Shown here: positions 1-4,843 of the stretch, piece after piece
Layout: each line of letters opens with the position of its first letter
How positions within the stretch are numbered: position 1 is the first letter of the stretch
Assembly: GCA_964440285.1 (NCBI GenBank)
Contig: CAYTRV010000116.1
Location: 1 to 7,251 of the forward strand
DNA length: 7,251 bases
Source: CALMEC01 sp964440285
GTDB lineage: Bacteria; Actinomycetota; Thermoleophilia; Miltoncostaeales; Miltoncostaeaceae
Direction of reading: 5' to 3'
The notes under the pieces: model-generated
Seen by the model: the letters and a program-made list of their open reading frames with translations, nothing else
What the model was told of the DNA's origin: nothing
Database searches by the model: none
Made by a program: the position numbers and the translations under genes

Positions 1-427
1 GCAGACGTGAGGTGGCGGGACGGTCCCAGGTGCCGCCGCGACACGCTCGGCCGTGCCCGAGGACGACGGCCACGTTCGAGGCGTGCCGATGGGCGACCAG
101 CTCGACATGGTGTCGCTCGAGCTCCTCCACGACAGGGGCGAGGTCGTCGATCGTCCGGTCCGCCGGCACACCCCACGCGCCCGCGAGGTCTCCCCGCTCG
201 AAGTCGAACTCCAGCAAGCCGACCGGCGCTGCGGCATCGGCCAGGCCGAGTGCGAGGGCGCAGGCGACCATCGTCGCACCAACGCCCCCCGCAGCGCCGA
301 GCACCACCAGTACACGAGTGGTGGGCCGGGGCGCAGATGCCGACGCACCGCTGACGTTACCGGCCTGATCCGGCCGGACGAGCGCCTCCCACGGGTCGAC
401 GCCGGAGAGGAGACCAGATCGTTTCAT
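1..427 (-). CDS. CpaE/TadZ-like Flp pilus assembly ATPase, 3' end outside window
   Basis: The first 142 codons of a MinD/ParA-fold protein are visible; the frame is open to the window edge, so the C-terminal part is missing. The ATG at 427-425 overlaps the TGA of the cpaB-like gene (ATGA), which fixes the start. After about 37 low-complexity residues comes a beta strand and a P-loop, VLVVLGAAGGVGATMVA (residues 39-55), then LLEFDFERGDL (71-81) with D75 in the Walker A' position, and a following segment of the GDLA-x-n-RTIDDL type seen in CpaE proteins. In the Tad system, CpaE/TadZ is a cytoplasmic factor that places the secretion machinery, often at a pole. Both lysines of the usual KGGxGKT motif are alanine here (A46, A51); TadZ-type proteins are known to have atypical P-loops. 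A different MinD-like ATPase is possible, but the cpaB neighbour favours this call. Confidence 0.8.
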   Translation of the reverse strand, partial: MKRSGLLSGVDPWEALVRPDQAGNVSGASASAPRPTTRVLVVLGAAGGVGATMVACALALGLADAAAPVGLLEFDFERGDLAGAWGVPADRTIDDLAPVVEELERHHVELVAHRHASNVAVVLGHGRACRGGTWDRPATSRL

Positions 428-1077
428 GGCGTCCGGACTCCGGCGTCGCCGGCGGGTCTGGGCAGAAGGCGAACTCCCCCGGCCCGATCCAGCGCGGCGG
501 TGAGACGCAGGGCGTCGCGTTCGCCCACACGCAACAGGATCGCACCCCCATCACTGCCGGCTTCGACGCCCGGCGCTGTCGTCTGGGCAATCACCTCCGC
601 ATCGGCGACCACTACGCGCGCATCCGCGGCGCCGTCTCCCGCCGATGCGACGACGTCGACCCGCGCCCCGGGGACCAATACGGCGGCGGCGGCTCCCGCT
701 GAGGCGGCGGGGACCGAGAGCGCGCGCTCGCCGGCGGCGAGCGGCTCGGGCGCCAGGCCGGGCGCGCCACCCAGGCCGGCCTGCGTGAGCGGCTCGCCAC
801 CGGAGATCGGGACCGCGACGGTTCGCCCGCGGACCTCGTCGAACGACCGGGCCATCCCCGGCAGTACCCCAGCCTCGGGCACGCGGGCGAGTGCCAGCAC
901 CGACTCGGGATCGTCGAGCCGGGTGCCGACGGCGAGCGGCTCAGCCGCGACGATCACCGCTGCGGTCGGCGTATCGACGGCGGCGGCTCGCATCGTGATC
1001 AGCCCGGCGGCGACGGCGAGAACGGCCGCGATGGCGAACCACGCCGTCGGGCGACGCCGCAAGCGCCGGCCGATCAC
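424..1077 (-). CDS. CpaB/RcpC-like Flp pilus assembly protein, SAF domain
   Basis: This 217-aa protein has an arginine-rich N-terminus (GRRLRRRP) followed by one membrane segment at about residues 11-32, which would anchor it with the rest outside the cytoplasm. A SAF-like domain spans roughly residues 38-105 (AVIVAAEPLAVGTRL, then RGRTVAVPISGGEPLT). It is followed by the RcpC/CpaB-type region, whose marker is VLVPGARVDVVAS, and by a final segment ending GGVRLLPRP. In Tad pili, CpaB/RcpC is an envelope component thought to act at the secretin or periplasmic side and may contact peptidoglycan or other glycans through SAF. The start is GTG, overlapping the TGA of the upstream gene (GTGA), with GAGGA at 1088-1084 six bases upstream. 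It is slightly shorter than many CpaB proteins. Flagellar FlgA shares the SAF fold, but the CpaE-like gene directly downstream supports a Tad role. Confidence 0.82.
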   Translation of the reverse strand: MIGRRLRRRPTAWFAIAAVLAVAAGLITMRAAAVDTPTAAVIVAAEPLAVGTRLDDPESVLALARVPEAGVLPGMARSFDEVRGRTVAVPISGGEPLTQAGLGGAPGLAPEPLAAGERALSVPAASAGAAAAVLVPGARVDVVASAGDGAADARVVVADAEVIAQTTAPGVEAGSDGGAILLRVGERDALRLTAALDRAGGVRLLPRPAGDAGVRTP

Positions 1078-1652
1078 GTGCGATCCTCGGGCGATGCCTC
1101 ATCGATCGGGTTGCCGCAGCGACGGCATCGATCGCCCGGGAGTCCGCCGGCCGTGCACCAGCGACATGGCCGCCAGGCGCAGGAGGCCCACCGTGCGAGG
1201 GTCGCCGGGCGGACTGCGGGCACCGAGATCCCCGCCACGCCCCATCGCCGGCGGGGAGATGCCGGTGCGACGGCGGGTCCGCAGCACAGCACGTCGAGCG
1301 CCCGATTGGCGCTTGCCCCCGGCACGACCCCGTCGAGACAGCTCGCGATGCCCGCGCTCCACGCCGCCTCGTCGAAGCCGTCGGGCAGCGTACGCACCTC
1401 GAGACCGAGGAGGTGCGCGACATCGATCAGGCACCCGGCGCCAGGGTCGGCAACGGCACTGCGGACCAGCACGACCGCGGGCCGGCGGATGTCGGCGAGC
1501 GCGTCGAGCACCGACTCGGGATCGAGCGGCGCCCATCCTTCGCGGCGCCGACGCCACCAGCGCGACCGGCGGCGGGGAACGATCCACGCGCCCGACGGCT
1601 CGCCTCCGAGGCGGTCGATTATGCCGCGCTCGACGACAAGGGTCGCGGTCAT
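1074..1652 (-). CDS. Unrecognised protein with C-terminal zinc-ribbon-like motif, in Tad operon
   Basis: I do not recognise this 192-aa protein. The N-terminal 25 residues look like a short beta-rich start, followed by a very basic patch (residues about 27-38, RRRSRWWRRRRE). Residues about 45-125 alternate helices and strands (PESVLDALADIRRPAVVLVR, then GCLIDVAHLLGLEVRTLP), suggesting an alpha/beta fold. The C-terminus carries CRWC and CRRC (C163, C166, C176, C179), a C-x2-C-x9-C-x2-C arrangement typical of zinc ribbons. There is no signal peptide or convincing membrane helix, so it is probably cytoplasmic. Its ATG overlaps the kinase TGA and its TGA overlaps the cpaB-like GTG, so it is translationally coupled to both and presumably belongs to the same pathway. 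Zinc binding is inferred from cysteine spacing only. Third codon positions are strongly G/C, which supports it being real. Confidence 0.7.
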   Translation of the reverse strand: MTATLVVERGIIDRLGGEPSGAWIVPRRRSRWWRRRREGWAPLDPESVLDALADIRRPAVVLVRSAVADPGAGCLIDVAHLLGLEVRTLPDGFDEAAWSAGIASCLDGVVPGASANRALDVLCCGPAVAPASPRRRWGVAGISVPAVRPATLARWASCAWRPCRWCTAGGLPGDRCRRCGNPIDEASPEDRT

Positions 1653-2353
1653 CCGGCCCCCGTCACGACGGCGCCGGCCGAGGCCGGGAGCTCGACCAGA
1701 AACGACGCCCCGCCGTGACCGGGGTCGAGCGCGATGCGACCGTGGTGCCGCGCGGCGATGTCATCCGCGATGGCGAGACCGATCCCCCATCCGCCGGTCG
1801 GGTCGCGGCGGATACGTCGATCGTAGATCCGCGTTCGCTCCTGCATGTCGATGCCGGCGCCGTGATCCGAAACGCGGAGCGCCACGTGGCGATCCCGATG
1901 GGTGAGGGCCAGGGTCACGGCGGTGCCGTGCGGCGCGTGCCGGATGGCGTTCGAGATCAGGTTGTCGACCAGCCGGCGAAGCTCGTCGGACCGCCCCATG
2001 ACCTCCGGATGGTGGGCGTGCGATTCGATCCTGAGGGCCACGCCCAGCTCCGCCGCGGCCCCGTCATGCCGCCGGACCGCTTCGCGCGCGACATCGAGGA
2101 GATCGACCGGGCCGGGAGGCTCGTCGCGGTCGACGCCGTGCAGCACCGAACGGACGCGATCGATCGTCGCCACCAGACGGTCGACCTCGCCGTCGATGAG
2201 ACGGAGGCGGTCGATTAGCGCGCCGGGCCGGTTCGCACATCTGACGATCGCATGGCACTGGCCGCGGATCACGGCGAGCGGGCCGCGCATGTCGTGAAGG
2301 AGCCCTTCCACGTCACGGGTGCGGCGGGCGGCTGGGACGATCTGGGCGCCCAT
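1649..2353 (-). CDS. Soluble histidine kinase of a two-component system
   Basis: This protein is 234 aa with the chosen ATG. The H-box is LLHDMRGPL with phospho-acceptor H20. A dimerisation helix pair follows to about residue 72, then an HATPase_c domain. That domain has an N-box NLISNAIRHAP (N131, N135), a G1 box DHGAGID (D163, G165, G167) and a G2 box GGWGIGLAIA (187-196). All catalytic boxes are present, but no membrane segment, HAMP, PAS or GAF domain precedes the H-box. It is therefore a bare cytoplasmic kinase core whose signal input must come from a partner or the cytoplasm. The reading frame extends upstream to 2497, but that part is antiparallel to nothing useful and overlaps the regulator. 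ATG 2353-2351 shares one base with the regulator TGA (TGATG) and has GGAGGAG five bases upstream. GTG at 2356 is an alternative. It presumably phosphorylates the adjacent regulator. Confidence 0.88.
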   Translation of the reverse strand: MGAQIVPAARRTRDVEGLLHDMRGPLAVIRGQCHAIVRCANRPGALIDRLRLIDGEVDRLVATIDRVRSVLHGVDRDEPPGPVDLLDVAREAVRRHDGAAAELGVALRIESHAHHPEVMGRSDELRRLVDNLISNAIRHAPHGTAVTLALTHRDRHVALRVSDHGAGIDMQERTRIYDRRIRRDPTGGWGIGLAIADDIAARHHGRIALDPGHGGASFLVELPASAGAVVTGAG

Positions 2354-3108
2354 CACCGCTCCTCCGGGAGGAGGCGGTACCCCTGCCCCCAGACGTTGCG
2401 GACCCATCCGAACACTCCCGCCGTCGCGAGCTTCCCGCGGAGCCGGCTCGCGTGGGTGTCGACGGTGCGGGTCCGGGCATTCGCCGAGAAGCCCCACACG
2501 TCGCGGAGCAGCTCGCCCTTCGACACGACCCGGTGGGGGTCGCGGGCGAGCACGGAGAGCAGGCCGAACTCCTTCGCCGACAGACCGAGCGTGCGGCCGT
2601 GAACGAGCACCCGCATGGCGCGCCGGTCCACCTCGACGGGACCGACACGCAGGGAGCCCGCGATGCTCACGCCGCGCGCCCGGCGCACGTGCGATCCGAC
2701 CCTGGCGAGAAGCTCCGGGTAATGGAACGGCTTGACCAGGTAGTCGTCAGCGCCGCGCTCGATCCCCCGAACGACGCTGTGCACGTCATCGCGTCCGGAC
2801 ATGAGAATGATCGCCATGCCGGGATCCCAGGATCCGGCCGGGTCGCCCTCACGCAGGGCGGAGACGAGATCGAAGCCGCTCATGCCGGGGAGCGCGACGT
2901 CGATGAGCGCAACATCCGGACGGCTCGTCATGACGATGCCGAGAGCGTCCTCGGCGCTTCGCGCAGTGATGACCGAGAAGCGATCGGCGGTCAGGTTGTC
3001 GTCGAGGAAGCCGACGACGCCGGGATCGTCGTCCACGACGAGCGCGTGGAGAGTGTTCGCGCCCAGGTCGACCGCAGGGGCCGCGCGCGGAGGTGTGAGT
3101 ACTGGCAT
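2353..3108 (-). CDS. OmpR/PhoB-family response regulator
   Basis: This 251-aa protein has a 19-residue leader, a receiver domain (about 20-140) and a C-terminal winged-helix DNA-binding domain (about 150-250). The acidic pocket is D26-D28, the phospho-acceptor D70 lies in LIDVALPGMSGFDL, the switch residue is S104 (ILMSGRDD) and the conserved lysine is K126 (YLVKPF). The winged helix shows LSAKEFGLLSVLARDP, VVSKGELLRDVWG, the recognition-helix region RTVDTHASRLRGKL and the terminal wing GQGYRLLP, all diagnostic of the family. An upstream in-frame ATG at 3156 lacks a ribosome site. ATG 3108 is preceded by GAGGT (3117-3113) four bases away, so it is preferred. The gene leads the kinase and pilus genes in a coupled operon, so it probably controls that operon or other surface genes, which is inference from position. 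There are 105 bases between it and the upstream DUF192 gene. Confidence 0.93.
   Translation of the reverse strand: MPVLTPPRAAPAVDLGANTLHALVVDDDPGVVGFLDDNLTADRFSVITARSAEDALGIVMTSRPDVALIDVALPGMSGFDLVSALREGDPAGSWDPGMAIILMSGRDDVHSVVRGIERGADDYLVKPFHYPELLARVGSHVRRARGVSIAGSLRVGPVEVDRRAMRVLVHGRTLGLSAKEFGLLSVLARDPHRVVSKGELLRDVWGFSANARTRTVDTHASRLRGKLATAGVFGWVRNVWGQGYRLLPEER
2359..2373 (-). promoter_or_regulatory. Shine-Dalgarno of kinase gene inside a perfect hairpin
   Basis: On the minus strand the bases read CTCCTCC-C-GGAGGAG, two 7-bp complementary arms around one base. The right arm is the strong ribosome-binding site for the kinase ATG at 2353. The element lies within the last codons of the regulator gene, encoding LLPEE. 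Ribosomes finishing the regulator would melt it and free the site, which would tie kinase synthesis to regulator synthesis. The pairing is visible; the coupling role is inferred. Confidence 0.5.
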
Positions 3109-3213
3109 TGGGACCTCGCTCGTGCTGAATGTCCGCACCGCGTTCGCGCGATGCATCTACTCAAGGCCCCAGCCGGCGAAAACGGCCCCCCTCCCCACGG
3201 CCAAACGTTCGCT
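3109..3213 (-). promoter_or_regulatory. Leader region upstream of regulator-kinase-pilus operon
   Basis: These 105 bp separate the DUF192 stop from the regulator start on the same strand. The only clear element is the ribosome site GAGGT at 3117-3113. I see no convincing -35/-10 pair; a TAGATG hexamer (minus strand, just upstream of 3156) lacks a good partner. The 7-mer GCGAACG occurs twice on the minus strand (3212-3206 and 3147-3141), 65 bp apart, and could be an operator half-site, but this is weak in such GC-rich DNA. The operon may start here or read through from DUF192. Confidence 0.3.
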
Positions 3214-3603
3214 CTATGCGGAACTTTCTGCGCGCGAATGGCGCGTCAACGTCGTTCCGGGGGCCACTCCGGCAAGGCGACCTGCCCGCGTTTCGAGCAC
3301 CGCGTCCGCACCGCGGACCGCCGCCGCCCGCCACGGGAGGAGCGGATCGACCACCCGCAACACCCGCCCGTCACCGTCGAGGAACGCGCAGGCGATGGGG
3401 ATCCGCATGCCCGCGGTGTGCACGGAGGAGCAGCGCTCCAGCCACAGGCCCTCGTCCTCCCCGAGATCCGGCGTGCCGAGCAGACCGACAAGGCGCGCGA
3501 GCGGCCGGTCGGCCACGTGACAGCGTGTGATCACGGCGCCGCCACCGTCGCTCACGACGACCCCGGTCGTGCGGCACACCCGATCCACCCGCAAGCGGCT
3601 CAC
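3214..3603 (-). CDS. DUF192 family protein
   Basis: This is 129 aa from the chosen GTG. The family pattern is clear: LARLVGLLGTPDLGEDEGLW (residues 35-54), then the core CSSVHTAGMRIPIACAFLD (58-76), GRVLRVVDPLLPWR (79-92), a GADAVLE segment and a closing APGTTL. DUF192 (COG1430) proteins are small beta-rich proteins without an established biochemical function, often secreted or found alone. They do occur beside Tad/Flp pilus genes in high-GC bacteria. No signal peptide is visible with this start. The frame stays open to ATG 3714, but that part is compositionally intergenic and overlaps the divergent promoter region. GTG 3603 has GAGGG only about two bases upstream, so the start is uncertain by several codons. 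Several further GTG codons follow. It may be the first gene of the regulator/pilus operon or an independent unit. Confidence 0.8.
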   Translation of the reverse strand: MSRLRVDRVCRTTGVVVSDGGGAVITRCHVADRPLARLVGLLGTPDLGEDEGLWLERCSSVHTAGMRIPIACAFLDGDGRVLRVVDPLLPWRAAAVRGADAVLETRAGRLAGVAPGTTLTRHSRAESSA

Positions 3604-3751
3604 GCCCTCATGCTGCCACGCCGCGGGCGAGTGTCCCGCGGAGTGCGTCCGAGAGGCGTTGGTACACTCGTTGAGCCTCCTGCTGCAGCCACTTTTCATG
3701 GGACAATCGCGCAAAACACCCTCGAACTACCAGTCGGGAACCGACTTCACG
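3604..3751. promoter_or_regulatory. Divergent intergenic region with candidate promoter(s)
   Basis: This 148-bp stretch between divergent genes is visibly less GC-rich than its flanks, especially at 3690-3750. For the plus-strand genes there are two candidate promoters. One is an extended -10, TGgTACACT, at 3660-3668. The other is TTGAGC (3671-3676) followed 17 bases later by TTTCAT (3694-3699), each matching the sigma-70 consensus at four of six positions. I could not pick a minus-strand promoter for the DUF192 gene with any confidence. Assignment is from base patterns only. Confidence 0.35.
3732..3746 (+). repeat. Perfect inverted repeat just upstream of a start codon
   Basis: AGTCGG-GAA-CCGACT has 6-bp arms and a 3-base centre, ending five bases before ATG 3752. 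The only purine-rich stretch near that start (GGGAA) lies inside it. It could be an operator for a small dimeric repressor or an mRNA hairpin masking the ribosome site. Which one applies cannot be told from sequence alone. Confidence 0.5.
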
Positions 3752-4165
3752 ATGGAGTTCGGGAAGTTCCGGTTCAAGTTCAACAGCCGGGATTTCCGCG
3801 AACGCGCCGAGCACGCAGCCTCGCAGCTCGCGTTCGTGCAGCCCGGCAGCCTGGCGGACGAGGATCTCGACCAGCTCGTCGAGCTCGTCGCCTACGGTGA
3901 GATCCACAGCGACGGCCGGCTGGCGACCCACCTGAAGGAGCATCGCGAGGCGCTCCTCGGGTTCGACGACGACCTCGTGCACTGGCTGCGGAAGCTGGTG
4001 TTCCGCGGCGCGTGGGTGGATCAGCAGATCAAGGAAGACCTCGTCGAGCCGGTGCTCGACGAGGGTGGCTTCACCTATCGTTGCACCGTGACCTCCGACA
4101 TCATCGAGGAGATCGTCGACAAGCCGGACTGGTCGGCGGTCGGGTTCGGAACAGAGTCGCCGTGA
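3752..4165 (+). CDS. Unrecognised 137-aa acidic protein
   Basis: I do not recognise the family. The N-terminus is short and beta-like with alternating aromatic residues (MEFGKFRFKFNSRDF). Most of the rest is predicted helical and acidic: SLADEDLDQLVELVAYGE (about 33-50), a basic/acidic helix around THLKEHREALL, and LVHWLRKLVFRGAWVDQQIK. A short C-terminal part (GGFTYRCTVTSDIIEEIV) mixes strand and helix. There is a single cysteine, no signal peptide and no membrane segment, so it is probably cytoplasmic. The frame remains open upstream to 3527, including ATG 3698, but coding-like composition starts at ATG 3752, so that start is chosen; its ribosome site is weak (GGGAA). Third codon positions are almost all G/C in this frame and not in the antisense frame, which supports the strand. 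The stop overlaps the next start by 4 bp. Confidence 0.72.
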   Translation: MEFGKFRFKFNSRDFRERAEHAASQLAFVQPGSLADEDLDQLVELVAYGEIHSDGRLATHLKEHREALLGFDDDLVHWLRKLVFRGAWVDQQIKEDLVEPVLDEGGFTYRCTVTSDIIEEIVDKPDWSAVGFGTESP

Positions 4166-4521
4166 GCGGAAGCCACGACCCGCGCGATGTCTTGGACGCG
4201 GTTCGTCGGCTCGAGGCGGATCTCGGTGAGATGCGGGCGCGGGCGGCGAGCGAGCCGGCGCCTCATTCGACGCCGGGGATGCGGGTGAACGAGCAGACCG
4301 CGATCGTCGAGGACCTGGAGGTGCTGGTCGATCTCGTCGGCAGCTCCTGGCGGACCACCCGGCAGGAGGTCGCGGCGGTCGCCGCCGAGCTCGCCGAGCT
4401 CCGGCAGCTCGCCGACGAGGCGCGCGCCGCCCTCAAAGGCGTGAAGTTCGAGCTGCGCCTGGTGCGCGACGAGGCCCGCGGGGAGGAGCCCCGCGAAGAG
4501 GGGTCGGACCCCGCGCCGTAG
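4162..4521 (+). CDS. Unrecognised 119-aa coiled-coil protein
   Basis: GTG 4162 overlaps the preceding TGA (GTGA), so translation is coupled to the 137-aa gene. The longer open frame starting at 4012 is the out-of-frame shadow of that gene. Residues about 8-27 form a helix (DVLDAVRRLEADLGEMRARA). A proline/serine break follows, then a long helix from about residue 43 to 105 with heptad-like hydrophobic spacing (AIVEDLEVLVDLVGSSW, AAVAAELAELRQLADEARAAL, GVKFELRLVRDE), so a coiled coil is likely. The C-terminal tail is charged (EEPREEGSDPAP). There is no signal peptide or membrane helix. It is likely a partner of the upstream protein, given the overlap, but the function is unknown to me. Codon use matches the surroundings. 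Confidence 0.7.
   Translation: MSGSHDPRDVLDAVRRLEADLGEMRARAASEPAPHSTPGMRVNEQTAIVEDLEVLVDLVGSSWRTTRQEVAAVAAELAELRQLADEARAALKGVKFELRLVRDEARGEEPREEGSDPAP
4477..4512. terminator. Tandem GC hairpins at convergent gene ends, possible terminator
   Basis: Two inverted repeats sit at the end of the plus-strand pair. The first is CGCGGGG-AGGAG-CCCCGCG at 4477-4495 (7-bp stem). The second is GGGGTC-G-GACCCC at 4500-4512 (6-bp arms). No T-run follows on either strand, so this is not a classical intrinsic terminator. Both lie within the 119-aa gene's coding sequence. GC-rich hairpins without a U-tract can still act at convergent ends in high-GC bacteria, but this call is weak. Confidence 0.3.
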
Positions 4522-4540
4522 GTCGCTCGAGGGCAGCGCC

Positions 4541-4843
4541 TCAGCCGGATGGGCGGAGCGAGCCCTGCACCGCGGCCATCGCCCGGGCGAACAGGAGGCC
4601 CATCGCGTCGGCGGCCTCCTCAGGGGTGGCCCGAGGGCCGAGCGTCGCGAGGCCCGCTGCGGCGAGGGCGACGGCGTGCTCCACGAGCTGGATGCGCTCC
4701 GGGGGACCGGCGCGCCCTCCGGTTTCCGCCTGGACCTCTTCGAACGCCGCCTGCTGGGCGCGCATCAGAGCCTTGAGCCGCTCCTTGAAGTCGTCCGCCG
4801 CCCCTTCGCCGAAGGCGAACGGGAAGTCGTCCTGGGAGCTCAC
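4541..4843 (-). CDS. Unrecognised 100-aa helical protein downstream of glpX
   Basis: GTG 4843-4841 overlaps the glpX TGA (GTGA) and has a strong ribosome site, GGAGGT (4854-4849), five bases upstream; that decides the start inside a much longer open frame. The protein begins SSQDDFPFAFGEGAADDF. It then has a helix with basic and acidic faces (ERLKALMRAQQAAFEEVQAE, about 21-40), a glycine/proline break, and two more helices rich in alanine (IQLVEHAVALAAAGLATLG and EEAADAMGLLFARAMAAVQ). There are no cysteines, no signal peptide and no convincing membrane span, though the alanine-rich helices could pack as a small bundle. I know no function; the strong ribosome site suggests it is well translated. 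Co-translation with glpX hints at a link to central carbon metabolism, but that is only context. It ends 19 bp from the convergent gene. Confidence 0.68.
   Translation of the reverse strand: MSSQDDFPFAFGEGAADDFKERLKALMRAQQAAFEEVQAETGGRAGPPERIQLVEHAVALAAAGLATLGPRATPEEAADAMGLLFARAMAAVQGSLRPSG

Noticed and set aside
725..743. 8-bp-arm inverted repeat (CGCTCGCC-GGC-GGCGAGCG)
   Set aside because: It lies mid-gene in the cpaB-like sequence with no T-run and no start nearby; such repeats are expected by chance at this GC content.
53..2218. 721-codon plus-strand open frame across the pilus operon
   Set aside because: The translation is low-complexity Arg/Pro/Ala/Ser-rich with no domain. It is antisense to five well-supported coupled genes and reflects scarce stop codons in GC-rich DNA.
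2354..2497. N-terminal 48-codon extension of the kinase frame up to 2497
   Set aside because: It overlaps the winged-helix coding region of the regulator, is Pro/Arg-rich, and a good ribosome site with ATG exists at 2353.
3109..3156. Longer regulator start at ATG 3156
   Set aside because: No ribosome site precedes it, while ATG 3108 has GAGGT at proper spacing, and the extra 16 residues are not part of a receiver domain.
2452..3900. 482-codon plus-strand open frame over the regulator and DUF192 genes
   Set aside because: It is antisense to an unmistakable OmpR-type regulator and shows no recognisable motif.
3608..3982. Minus-strand 124-aa open frame with fairly natural-looking sequence, antisense to the 137-aa gene
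   Set aside because: Its third codon positions fall on the first positions of the plus-strand gene and lack the strong G/C bias, whereas the plus frame has it. It also has no ribosome site.
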